This document shows positions 52,367 through 60,338 of a stretch of DNA of 64,000 nt, one piece after another; positions within the stretch are counted from its first letter, which is position 1; each line of letters starts with the position of its first letter. This DNA is from Diaphorobacter aerolatus. GTDB taxonomy: Bacteria > Pseudomonadota > Gammaproteobacteria > Burkholderiales > Burkholderiaceae_C. Where the stretch lies: assembly GCF_014489535.1 (NCBI RefSeq), contig NZ_CP060783.1, positions 62,001 through 126,000 of the forward strand. The letters run 5' to 3'. A model generated the notes under the pieces. It worked only from the letters and a program-made list of their open reading frames with translations. It did not search any database and was not told the DNA's origin. A program made the position numbers and the translations under genes.

Positions 52367-53001
52367 AAATACTCAGAAATCGTCTTTTTTTAATCTGTAA
52401 TACGTTTCTTGTCTTATCGCTTACGGGGTGTTTGACGATATGGGAAGGTGATCCGCGCTGGGAAATACCGATAACATCCAAGGAATGCGATTCTTTCACG
52501 GGTAAGTATTACGCTTATGACGACGGAAATGACGCTATTCTTACCGGTAAAATTATTGACAGGCCCAATATCCAAGCCGACAATAAATACTCACAATTGA
52601 TTAAATTTCGTCAAGAATCTCGCGCATGGTATAGCGATGAAAATGAACCGCAACGGATCAAGGCTTACAAAAAATATATCGTATATCTTGAAAAAAAAGG
52701 TTCGATTTTAAGTGTGCTTCTGCTCAATCATGATGCGCAGCCAGATATTCTCGTACGTATTCAATTAGATCATCCAAATGTGGGATGTGATCGTAATGGA
52801 AACTTAATTATGCGTTCCATACTTTTATTTAATAGCGGAGATTTTCGTCCGGGAAGCGCATTCGCAACAGAATTATCCTTGGGTCGATTACCCAATGGTC
52901 AATTGCAATTAATCGAACTTGAGCGCATGTGGCACAGAACGATGAACAAGACACCTGATGAAGTCAGGAAGAAAATATATTTATTTAATCCTACGTTGTA
53001 G
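52363..53001 (+). CDS. Lipoprotein of tandem paralogue array, copy 1
   Basis: 212 residues with a lipoprotein signal (FLVLSLTGCLTIW, lipobox LTGC, so Cys about residue 20; +2 Leu suggests outer-membrane sorting). The mature part begins WEGDPRWEIPITSKECDSF, shared by all type-A copies, then LIKFRQESRAWYSDENEPQR, and LDHPNVGCDRNGNLIMRSIL near residue 143, ending NKTPDEVRKKIYLFNPTL. Two conserved Cys (KEC, VGC) may form a disulfide. No known family is recognised. ATG overlaps the stop of the upstream remnant, implying translational coupling to a former partner. The AT-rich codons differ from the surrounding genome. An immunity function is inference from arrangement. Confidence 0.8.
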   Translation: MKILRNRLFLICNTFLVLSLTGCLTIWEGDPRWEIPITSKECDSFTGKYYAYDDGNDAILTGKIIDRPNIQADNKYSQLIKFRQESRAWYSDENEPQRIKAYKKYIVYLEKKGSILSVLLLNHDAQPDILVRIQLDHPNVGCDRNGNLIMRSILLFNSGDFRPGSAFATELSLGRLPNGQLQLIELERMWHRTMNKTPDEVRKKIYLFNPTL

Positions 53002-53102
53002 CTTCGAAGATCGCTTTTCACACCCTGTATTTGATAAATACTTGTTAGGGTCTTGATAGGGTCATATGGTAGAGTGATTATATGAACTCATGGTATTGGT
53101 AC
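53001..53102 (+). repeat. 3'-flanking direct repeat of lipoprotein array, copy 1
   Basis: About 100 bp after lipoprotein 1 (GCTTCGAA ... CACCCTGTATTTGATAA ... GGGTCTTGATAGGGTCATATGG ... TGGTATTGGTAC). Nearly the same sequence follows lipoprotein 5 (about 56662-56763), and a diverged shorter copy follows lipoprotein 7 (about 57943-58022). It shows that the modules arose by segmental duplication. Confidence 0.75.
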
Positions 53103-53238
53103 AAAAAATAAAAATATCAAACCCGTACAGAGTGGTAAATTGAAAAACAGCATCAATGTCCCACTGGCAGCGCCTTTTGCTCTTTTCAATATGTTACCTC
53201 CTGACTTGAGAAATACTCTCCTGAGAGTGATCATATGA
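53086..53238 (+). pseudogene. 3' remnant of putative toxin gene, module 2
   Basis: Fifty open codons without a start, containing KPVQSGKLKNSINVPLAAPF followed by ALFNMLPPDLRNTLLRVII, ending in TGA 53236-53238 that overlaps the next lipoprotein ATG. The tail LPPDLRNTLLRV matches the module 1 tail LPKDLRNIFLRL. Interpreted as the eroded end of a toxin gene related to module 1. Confidence 0.4.
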
Positions 53239-53839
53239 AAAATATTCGAATTTTGCGTAGTGCAGTAATAATTCCTAGCGCTGCAATGCTAGCAGCGTGC
53301 GGAAGTATAGTCGCGGGAGACCCCAAGTGGGAGGTGCCAATAATTTCGCAAAACTGCAAACCAATAGACGGTGTGTATTTCACATTTGAAAAGGAGCAAC
53401 GTGCTTTTTTAAATGTCCTTATTACTGACAAGAGCACAAAAAAAGATAATAGATTTACAAGTGAAATATATGATAAAAGCAATCTTGTAAATCCCTTGAA
53501 TATCCATTTTATAAATCCACAATAATAAAAAAAGGTGAATTTTTAGAAGTGCGGCAGTTAGATTCTCATGGAAGATTTCATTCAACTATCACTATACAGC
53601 TTCATCACCCAAATGTTGGGTGTAACGTAAATGGTGAATTGACAATGCGTTCACTCTCCTTGCATTACGGAGCGGAATTTACGGCTGGGACTGCGATTGC
53701 TAATGAAACTATATTGCGAAAATTGGATGATGGTCGCCTTCAAATAACAAGCTTACGCAAAGGGTGGGTAAGTGATATGAACGGATTGCCAGTCTGGCGT
53801 GCGAAAAGGGAATATTTTTTCGACGCGGTTAAAAATTAA
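53235..53839 (+). pseudogene. Lipoprotein of tandem array, copy 2 (type B, frameshifted)
   Basis: Type-B relative: signal with lipobox LAAC (SAAMLAACGSIVAGDPKW), then WEVPIISQNCKPIDGVYFTF. The frame is lost at about 53488 in an AAAA region; the other frame resumes with IIKKGEFLEVRQLDSHGRFH and LHHPNVGCNVNGELTMRSLS, ending KREYFFDAVKN at 53839. With one base added it is about 201 residues. It shares GDPKWE-P-IIS--C and HPNVGC--NGEL-MRS-SL with the type-A copies but little else. Whether the shift is biological or a sequence error cannot be decided here. Confidence 0.65.
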
Positions 53840-54035
53840 ATAATTAATGAACTCTCACGACTTTTATGTACGTCGAAATGACGCAGGTCATATGGTCATA
53901 TATGTTCTGAAATACCCTCAATAGAAAAGAATGTTTGAAAATCTCTGAACTATTCGAATGTTCTCATACTCGTTATATTTGCAATTGCTGGTTCTTGTAT
54001 GCAGATCTTCTGAATATCTTACTAAGAAAAGGAAA

Positions 54036-54674
54036 ATGAAGATATACAGCTATGGCTTCATCTTAATCTTTAACCTGCTTATTATCTTGTCGATTAGTGG
54101 ATGTTCTGCGATTTGGGAGGGCGATCCGCGTTGGGAAAATATAATAATTTCCAAAGAATGTAATTCTTTCAACGGAAAGTATTATGCGTACGATGAATCA
54201 AAGCACGCGATTCTCACTGGCCAAATCATTGATCGGCCTAATACTCAAGCCGATGGTAAATATTCGGAACTAATTAAGTTTCGCGAAGATTCTCGCGCAT
54301 GGTATAGCGACGAAAATGAGCAACGGCGGATCGAAGCGTACAAAAAATATATCGTATATCTTGAGAAGAAGGGTTCGATTTTAAATGCATATCTATTTAA
54401 TCACGATGAACAGCCTGACCTCCTCCTGCGTATTAAATTAGATCATACCAATGTGGGGTGTGATCGCCATGGCAATCTGATAATGAGATCAGTCCGCCTT
54501 CGTCAAGGAGGAGAGTTTACAATAGGAAGTGCATACGCAACTGAAACATCGTTGAGCATACGACCGGATGAATCGTTGCAGGTTATAAAGCTTGAACGTA
54601 TATGGTTTGGTACAATGGAAAAAGTGCCCGACAAATCTAAGAAAGATATATATTTATTCAATCCTGTAAAATAA
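54036..54674 (+). CDS. Lipoprotein of tandem array, copy 3 (type A)
   Basis: 212 residues from ATG 54036. Lipobox ISGC in LIILSISGCSAIWEGDPRW; mature protein WENIIISKECNSFNGKYYAY, SRAWYSDENEQRRIEAYKKY and LDHTNVGCDRHGNLIMRSVR. It is the most divergent intact type-A copy in its last third (LRQGGEFTIGSAYATETSLS). An upstream open frame ends ADLLNILLRKGK with TGA overlapping this ATG, again the ATGA arrangement. Its own 3' flank lacks the 100-bp repeat found after copies 1 and 5. Confidence 0.78.
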   Translation: MKIYSYGFILIFNLLIILSISGCSAIWEGDPRWENIIISKECNSFNGKYYAYDESKHAILTGQIIDRPNTQADGKYSELIKFREDSRAWYSDENEQRRIEAYKKYIVYLEKKGSILNAYLFNHDEQPDLLLRIKLDHTNVGCDRHGNLIMRSVRLRQGGEFTIGSAYATETSLSIRPDESLQVIKLERIWFGTMEKVPDKSKKDIYLFNPVK

Positions 54675-54849
54675 TAACGGACGAGAACCTTTTAGTGCTG
54701 TGCGGGCGGCACTTCTATTCATCATATTTGTTTTTCTTACAATTGTGAGGGAAAGATTGCCAGCCTATAAGCGTTGCGGTAGTTTGAGCTTGGATGAACT
54801 GACTTTGCAAGTGACGCAGCCTTCAAAATATATTACTGGGAGTAGTGAA

Positions 54850-55488
54850 ATTAAAATCCTCAGACCTCATCTATTTTTAATCTGTAATGCGCTTCTTGTC
54901 TTACCGCTTACGGGATGTTTGACGATAGTTGAAGGTGATCCGCGCTGGGAAATACCGATAATATCCAAGGAGTGCGATTCCTTCACGGGTAAGTATTACG
55001 CTTATGACGAAGCACATGACGCTATTCTTACAGGTGAAATTATTGACAGGCCCAATATTCAAGCTGACAATAAATACTCGCAATTGATTAAGTTTCGTGA
55101 GGAAACCCGCGCATGGTATAGCGATGAAAATGAGCCGCAACGGACCAGGGCTTACAGAAAATATATCGTATATCTTGAAAAAAATGGTTCAATTTTAAAT
55201 GCGCGTTTGTTTAATCATGACACGCAGCCAAACATTCTTGTGCGTATTCAATTGGACCATCCCAATGTGGGATGTGATCGCAACGGAAATTTGGTTATGC
55301 GTTCCATCCATTTGTTTAATAGTGGAGACTTTCGCACAGGAAGTGCATTCGCAAAGGAGATATCCTTGAGGCGAATGCCCAATGGTCAATTGCAATTGAT
55401 GGAGCTTAAGCGCATGTAGGATGGAACGATGAACAAAGCACCTGACGAAGTTGAGAAGAAGATGTATTTTTTCAATCCGGCATTATAG
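54850..55488 (+). pseudogene. Lipoprotein of tandem array, copy 4 (start lost, premature stop)
   Basis: Full-length type-A sequence by alignment with copy 1 (LLVLPLTGCLTIVEGDPRWE, then LDHPNVGCDRNGNLVMRSIH), but the start codon is ATT (54850-54852) instead of ATG and a TAG at about 55417-55419 replaces a Trp codon, cutting the last 23 codons. The remaining downstream sequence can still be read in frame to a TAG at 55486-55488. The ATG-to-ATT change also removes the overlapping TGA of the upstream remnant. The upstream open frame could give a fused product, but without a usable signal peptide. Confidence 0.75.
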
Positions 55489-55583
55489 TATTCAAGAGCG
55501 CTCCCCTGGTTATATTGATTATCTTAGCAATTGCGATTTGGTATTTTGGCAATTGACATAGGAATATTCACTATCGCCTGAGA

Positions 55584-55706
55584 TGCGTCAGTCCCCACAC
55601 TTCTTTTGAACGTTGCGTTCACAAGCGTTTCGCTCACGGCATTTTCCGGTCCGGCGCAAGTTCGACCCAGCCGGTCACGTACAGGTAGGCAGAAACGTAA
55701 ATATGA
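55584..55706 (-). mobile_element. Possible degenerate IS3-type transposase fragment
   Basis: Within a 290-bp gap with no gene, the minus strand reads LPVRDRLGRTCAGPENAVSE followed by TLVNATFKRSVGTD. The pattern '(D)NAV-E----FKR' resembles the DDE C-terminal end of IS3-family transposases. This patch is more GC-rich than its flanks, fitting an inserted and decayed element. Short and weak evidence. Confidence 0.25.
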
Positions 55707-55779
55707 TCGGCCACCACATGGACTGTTAACGCAATGTGTGATCATCCAAATCATTCGGCATATGTGATTCGTGTGGGCG

Positions 55780-56018
55780 ATGTATCGATACATCTCTTGG
55801 GAAAGCATGGATACAGGTGATTATCGGGATCTCACGATTATCTTAGTGCTTCCCACCTGGTATGGAGAGGGTGGAAATATTCATCCTAAAGTGCCTCCGA
55901 TAATACAGGAATTCGGGGTTTATAAATTATTGAAATATTCCTCATGACACCTTCATTTGCGGTGGTCAGTGCTTTGCCCTCGGACCTTTGAAATATCTTG
56001 CTGAGATTGGTGGAATGA
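55780..56018 (+). pseudogene. 3' remnant of putative toxin gene, module 5
   Basis: It reads MYRYISWESMDTGDYRDLTI, ILVLPTWYGEGGNIHPKVPP and IIQEFGVYKLLKYSS before a TGA. One frame over, an interrupted tail NILLRLVE ends in TGA 56016-56018 overlapping the lipoprotein 5 ATG. It aligns at DNA level with the module 1 remnant (WYGG--NI-PK). It is the longest surviving piece of the presumed toxin and the best query for identifying it. Confidence 0.4.
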
Positions 56019-56662
56019 AAATACTAAATATTACTTTGCTTTTAATTTGTGAAGTACTTCTTATCCTATCGCTTACGGGATGTTTGACGATATGGGAAGG
56101 TGATCCGCGTTGGGAAATTCCAATAATTTCTAAGGAATGTGATTCTTTCAGTGGAAAGTATTATGCTTATGACGAAGAAAATCACGCCATTCTGACGGGT
56201 AAAATTGGTGACAGGCCCAACATTAAAGTCGATGATAAATATTCGCAATTAATTGAGTATCACGAGTATTCTCGAGAGTACTCTCTCAAATGGTATAGCG
56301 AAGCGAACAAGCCACAACGGATCAAGGTGTATAGGCAATATATCGTGAGTGTTGAAAAAAATGGTTCGATTATAAATGTAAGTCTATTTAACGAAAGCTC
56401 ACAGCCAGACATTCTGGTACGTATTAAATTGGATCATCCAAATGTGGGATGTGATCGTAACGGAAATTTGGTTATGCGTTCCATCCTCTTATTTAATAGT
56501 GGAGATTTTCGTCCAGGAAGCGCGTTCGCAAAAGAATTATCCTTGAGCCGATTGCCTAATGGCCAATTGCAATTAATGGAGCTTGAGCGCATATGGTATG
56601 GAACAATGAACAAAGCACCTGACGAAGTCAGGAAGAAAATATATTTATTCAATCCTGCGTAG
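56015..56662 (+). CDS. Lipoprotein of tandem array, copy 5 (type A)
   Basis: 215 residues from ATG 56015. Lipobox LTGC (VLLILSLTGCLTIWEGDPRW); mature part WEIPIISKECDSFSGKYYAY, then a 4-residue insertion near residue 89 (HEYSREYSLKWYSEANKPQR) relative to copy 1, and LDHPNVGCDRNGNLVMRSIL, ending MNKAPDEVRKKIYLFNPA. The last third is almost identical to copies 1 and 7 at DNA level, while the middle has drifted, as expected if specificity lies in the centre and the ends are homogenised. It is coupled by ATGA to an upstream remnant. Confidence 0.8.
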   Translation: MKILNITLLLICEVLLILSLTGCLTIWEGDPRWEIPIISKECDSFSGKYYAYDEENHAILTGKIGDRPNIKVDDKYSQLIEYHEYSREYSLKWYSEANKPQRIKVYRQYIVSVEKNGSIINVSLFNESSQPDILVRIKLDHPNVGCDRNGNLVMRSILLFNSGDFRPGSAFAKELSLSRLPNGQLQLMELERIWYGTMNKAPDEVRKKIYLFNPA

Positions 56663-56839
56663 CTTCGAACAGCGATTTTCACACCCTGTATTTGATAACT
56701 ACTTGTTAGGGTCTTGATAGGGTCATATGGTAGTGTGATTATATGAACTTATGGTATTGGTACCAAAAGATGGAAATATCAAACCAGTGCCCAACATATT
56801 ACCTCCTGACTCGAGAAATACTCTCCTGAGAGTGATCAA

Positions 56840-57216
56840 ATGAAGAATATTCGAATTTTTCGTAATGCAGTAATACAATAATAAAGAAGGGTGAGTTTTT
56901 GGAAGTGCGGCAGCTAGATTCTCATTGAAGATATCATTCAACTATCACTATACATATTCATCACCCAAATGTTGGGTGTAACGTAAATGGTGAATTGACA
57001 ATGCGTTCACCTTCCTTGCATAACGGAGCGGATTTTACGGCTGGGACTGCGATTACCAATGAAATTATATTGCGAAAATTAGATGATGGTCGCCTTCAAA
57101 TAACAAGTTTACTCGAAGGGTGGGTAAGTCATATGAATGGATTGCCATTCTGGCGTATGAGAAGGAAATATTTTTTGACGCGGTTAAATTCATGGACTCT
57201 CGCGACTTTTAGGTAG
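56840..57216 (+). pseudogene. Lipoprotein of tandem array, copy 6 (type B, internal deletion)
   Basis: The 5' end (ATGAAGAATATTCGAATTTT) matches copy 2, then about 240 bp are missing between TAATA-like direct repeats, and the 3' half resumes (GAATTGACAATGCGTTCACC region; LQITSLLEGWVSHMNGLPFW). Stops occur in both joined frames. It is a deletion derivative of a type-B lipoprotein. It is preceded by a shortened copy of the module 2 remnant and by a near-exact 100-bp repeat, so the pair copy 5-copy 6 duplicates copy 1-copy 2. Confidence 0.75.
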
Positions 57217-57290
57217 CGAAGAATCTCGTGCATGCCATAGCGAAAAACACAGTGAAAACGGATCAAAAATTACAGGCTTGAAATGTATTG
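57216..57290 (+). pseudogene. Short fragment of a type-A lipoprotein gene
   Basis: DNA reading GAATCTCGTGCATGCCATAG, followed after a gap by AACGGATCAAAAATTACA, matches the middle of type-A genes (codons for ESRAWYSDENEPQRIKAYKK). It is directly upstream of lipoprotein 7 and marks a recombination scar in the array. Confidence 0.5.
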
Positions 57291-57304
57291 TTGAGGTTCA
57301 TAAA

Positions 57305-57943
57305 ATGAAAATACTCAGCCCTCGTTTGTTTTTCATCTGTAACATGCTTTTTGTCTTGTCCGTCCCCGGATGTTTGACGATTTGGGAGGGCGACCCACGC
57401 TGGGAAATCCCAATAGTATCCAAAGACTGCGATTTTTTCTATGGAAATTACTACGCTTACGATGAATTGCACGGCGTCTTATTTACTGGTCAAATTAATG
57501 ATAGACCTAGTATTGAAGTGGATGATAAATATTCGCATCTAATAATACTTCGTGAAGACTATCTCACGTGGTTTCGCGAAGCGAACAAGCTGCAAAGGAT
57601 TGCGGCATACAAGCAATATGTCGTTCATCTTGAGAAAAATGATTCGATTTTAAATGTGCTTTTGTATGATCATGCCGCGAGACCGATAATCAATGTGCTT
57701 ATTAAACTTGACCATCCAAATGTAGGATGTGATCGTAACGGAAACTTGGTTATGCGTTCCATCCTCTTATTTAATAGTGGAGATTTTCGTCCAGGAAGCG
57801 CGTTCGCAACGGAAATATCCTTGGGTCGACTGTCAAATGGTCAATTGCAATTAATGGAGCTTGAGCGTATATGGTATAGAACGATGAACAAAGCACCTGA
57901 CGAAGTCAGGAGAAAAATATATTTATTCAATCCTGCGTCATAG
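57305..57943 (+). CDS. Lipoprotein of tandem array, copy 7 (type A)
   Basis: 212 residues from ATG 57305. Lipobox VPGC (LFVLSVPGCLTIWEGDPRWE); mature part PIVSKDCDFFYGNYYAYDEL, then a diverged centre (HLIILREDYLTWFREANKLQ) and the conserved LDHPNVGCDRNGNLVMRSIL to MNKAPDEVRRKIYLFNPAS. Upstream, the codons AAT GTA TTG TTG AGG TTC ATA AAA TGA end on this ATG, preserving the N-V-L-L-R-F-I-K version of the remnant tail. Last gene of the array. Confidence 0.8.
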   Translation: MKILSPRLFFICNMLFVLSVPGCLTIWEGDPRWEIPIVSKDCDFFYGNYYAYDELHGVLFTGQINDRPSIEVDDKYSHLIILREDYLTWFREANKLQRIAAYKQYVVHLEKNDSILNVLLYDHAARPIINVLIKLDHPNVGCDRNGNLVMRSILLFNSGDFRPGSAFATEISLGRLSNGQLQLMELERIWYRTMNKAPDEVRRKIYLFNPAS

Positions 57944-58051
57944 CTTTGAAGAGCTGTTTTTACACCCTGTATTTGACTACTACTTGTCAGGATCCTGATA
58001 GGGTCCTATGGTGGCGTGATTATCTGGATATCAAAATTACTCTTCATGCAA

Positions 58052-58321
58052 TTATCCATCTTTTGACATTACCCATGCATGCTTAGACTGCGAAAGCGAT
58101 GGAAATTTAACACTGCACTTATTTTTGGGTTTACGGGGTGTAAATTTATGGAAGCCTGAATAAATCTCCGGGGAAATTGTCTTGTAATATTTATACCCCC
58201 GCAATATCAACCGCCGATATTCGTTGCAGACTTCGCGTAGCGCAAACCGTCCGAAAACCTGATCGTAGTTTTCGCGTGCTAACGGCCATTCACAATAAAT
58301 TAATGCTACCTCATACCCCAT
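58052..58321 (-). CDS. Small hypothetical protein at island edge
   Basis: 89 residues from the ATG at 58319-58321: MGYEVALIYCEWPLARENYD, QVFGRFALREVCNEYRRLIL, RGYKYYK and a basic tail. It overlaps the end of the DUF1294 gene by 16 bp. Composition is protein-like but no family is recognised, and it may be a fragment brought in with the island. No signal peptide or membrane segment is visible. Confidence 0.3.
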   Translation of the reverse strand: MGYEVALIYCEWPLARENYDQVFGRFALREVCNEYRRLILRGYKYYKTISPEIYSGFHKFTPRKPKNKCSVKFPSLSQSKHAWVMSKDG

Positions 58322-58767
58322 TCCGGCATCCAGACATATACGGCCAGCAGCGCCGTATTGGCGATGACCGTTGCCCAGTACGTCACGCGAAACTCGTGCT
58401 TGGATGATTTGTGCCGCAGCGTCTGCTGCGCAAACCATGCCGCGGGCCAGCCGCAGGCGAGCGACAACAGATGCAGGGCGCGTTCGCTTACGCGCCAGGT
58501 TCCCTTTTCGGCTGCGCGCTTGTCGGATGCGTAGACAAAATAGGTAGCCAGGTTGATTGCAACGGCGGCAGCCAGCAATCCGGGTGGCAGGCGTTCAAGC
58601 CATATGCCTACGATCCACGTGGCAATCCAGGCCAGCATGAGCAGGGTGATCAGTGAGCGGCCCGTTGCGGTGGTTGTGTTTCTGGCTCTGCGCGATGATG
58701 AGGATGGGGAGGATGTGCCAGGGCGTTTTTTCTGGTCACGCGTTCGCACGGGTTCTGGTTTACGCAT
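58306..58767 (-). CDS. DUF1294 family membrane protein
   Basis: 153 residues. A basic, Ser/Arg-rich N-terminus (about 35 residues) precedes four hydrophobic helices. DUF1294 features are AINLATYFVYASDKRAAEKG, WRVSERALHLLSLACGWPAA and WFAQQTLRHKSSKHEFRVTY. Family members elsewhere carry a cold-shock domain at the N-terminus; this one has a short basic tail instead. Inner membrane; function unknown. It lies at the island-core junction. Confidence 0.85.
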   Translation of the reverse strand: MRKPEPVRTRDQKKRPGTSSPSSSSRRARNTTTATGRSLITLLMLAWIATWIVGIWLERLPPGLLAAAVAINLATYFVYASDKRAAEKGTWRVSERALHLLSLACGWPAAWFAQQTLRHKSSKHEFRVTYWATVIANTALLAVYVWMPEWGMR

Positions 58768-58825
58768 GGGGATTCACAGACCTTATAAAACAAAACCTAT
58801 CTTTGAGATCGATGGCGATGCCCGC

Positions 58826-58851
58826 AAAAAAGCCGCCTCGGGTGAGGCGGC
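58826..58851 (-). terminator. Rho-independent terminator of tyrB
   Basis: On the minus strand, perfect stem GCCGCCTC / GAGGCGGC with a 4-base loop, followed by TTTTTT, about 30 bp after the aminotransferase stop. Confidence 0.9.
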
Positions 58852-58879
58852 CTTCTTCGCGTTGGCGGTCAGGAGCGGG

Positions 58880-60076
58880 TCAGACGACCGCAGCAATCGC
58901 CTTGCAAACGTATTCGATGTTCTTGCTGTTCAGCGCGGCTACGCACATGCGGCCGGTATCGGTGCCGTAGACGCCGAATTCGGAGCGCAGGCGCATCATT
59001 TGGTCCTTGGACAGGCCCGAATACGAGAACATGCCGATCTGGGTGGTGATGAAGCTCATGTCTTCCTTTACACCAGCGGCCTTGAGGCCATCCACCAGTT
59101 TCTGGCGCATGGCCTTGATGCGCACGCGCATTTCGCCGAGTTCTTCTTCCCATTGCGCGCGCAACGCCGCGTCGTTCAGCACGGCGGACACCACGGCACC
59201 GCCGTGGGTGGGTGGGTTGGAGTAGTTGGTGCGGATCACGATCTTCAGTTGCGACAGCACGCGTGCGGCTTCGTCCTTGTCGGAGGCGACCACCGACAGC
59301 GCGCCCACGCGCTCGCCGTACAGGCTGAAGCTCTTGGAGAACGAAGTCGAGACGAAAATGTTCAGACCGGCAGCGACGAACTTGCCAATCACCGCGCCGT
59401 CTTCCTTCAGGCCCTGGCCAAAACCCTGATAGGCCATGTCGAGGAACGCCACCAGATCCCTGGACTTGACGGCCTCAATGACCTTGGCCCACTGCTCGGC
59501 GGTGATGTCGTAGCCCGTGGGGTTGTGACAGCAGGCGTGCAACACGACGATGGTGCCCGGCGCTGCGGCGTTCAGGTCGGCGAGCATGCCGTCGAAGTTG
59601 ACCTTGCGGTTGGCGGCGTCGTAGTACTTGTAGGTGCCGACTTCAAAACCCGCATTCGTGAAGATGGCCTTGTGGTTTTCCCAGCTCGGATCGGAGATCA
59701 GGACCTTGGCGTCCGGGTTGAGCTTCTTGAGGAAGTCGGCGCCGATCTTCAGGCCGCCGGTGCCGCCGACGGCCTGCACGGTGGCGACGCGGCCCGAGGT
59801 GACGACTTCGGAGTCCGCGCCGAACACCAGCGTCTTGACGGCGCTGTCGTAGCTGGCGATGCCGTCGATGGGCAGGTAGCCACGCGCGGTGGGCTTGTCC
59901 ATCATGGCTTTTTCAGCCGCCTGCACACACTTGAGCAGTGGGAGCTTGCCGTTATCGTCGAAGTACACGCCCACGCCGAGATTCACCTTGTTGGGGTTGG
60001 TGTCGGCGTTGAATTGATCGTTCAGACCCAGGATCGGATCGCGCGGGGCCATCTCGACGGCGGTGAAGAGAGACAT
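58880..60076 (-). CDS. tyrB: Aromatic/aspartate aminotransferase (TyrB/AspC family)
   Basis: 398-residue PLP enzyme, fold type I. Start at the ATG at 60074-60076 (MSLFTAVEMAPRDPILGLND) with AAGGAC upstream. Motifs are KVNLGVGVYFDDNGKLPLLK, VLHACCHNPTGYDITAEQW, DMAYQGFGQGLKEDG and the PLP Lys in STSFSKSFSLYGERVG. It transfers amino groups between aromatic amino acids or aspartate and 2-oxoglutarate. Divergent from uvrB, with 262 bp between. Confidence 0.92.
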   Translation of the reverse strand: MSLFTAVEMAPRDPILGLNDQFNADTNPNKVNLGVGVYFDDNGKLPLLKCVQAAEKAMMDKPTARGYLPIDGIASYDSAVKTLVFGADSEVVTSGRVATVQAVGGTGGLKIGADFLKKLNPDAKVLISDPSWENHKAIFTNAGFEVGTYKYYDAANRKVNFDGMLADLNAAAPGTIVVLHACCHNPTGYDITAEQWAKVIEAVKSRDLVAFLDMAYQGFGQGLKEDGAVIGKFVAAGLNIFVSTSFSKSFSLYGERVGALSVVASDKDEAARVLSQLKIVIRTNYSNPPTHGGAVVSAVLNDAALRAQWEEELGEMRVRIKAMRQKLVDGLKAAGVKEDMSFITTQIGMFSYSGLSKDQMMRLRSEFGVYGTDTGRMCVAALNSKNIEYVCKAIAAVV

Positions 60077-60338
60077 GAAAAGTCCTTGAAGGGTGGAAAT
60101 CTGGCGAGCTGCCCCCAACTACGAAGCCTCTGAATGAATCGGATCGACGCTTCACTGGCGCGGAGTCGCGCTGGCGGCCTGTCGATCCATTCTTGCAGAG
60201 GATCCCCAATAAACTAGGCGGTCGTGCCCAGAAAGGATTGAGGGTGACAAACACCTCACAATCAACCTTCCGAACCAATTGCCTTGAGGGACAACCCTCG
60301 ATTTTAACGGCGCAAGTCATCGTTGCGTTTACAAAAAC

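Noticed and set aside
53958..54035. Longer N-terminus for lipoprotein 3
   Set aside because: It would place extra residues before the signal peptide; the ATGA overlap at 54036 matches the start used by the other modules.
52363..57943. CRISPR or phage-tail repeat region
   Set aside because: The repeats are whole coding modules of 0.6-0.7 kb with lipoprotein signals, not short spaced repeats.
60285..60305. Small hairpin GAGGG-ACAA-CCCTC before uvrB as a terminator
   Set aside because: Only a 5-bp stem, no proper T-run, and located in a divergent promoter region.
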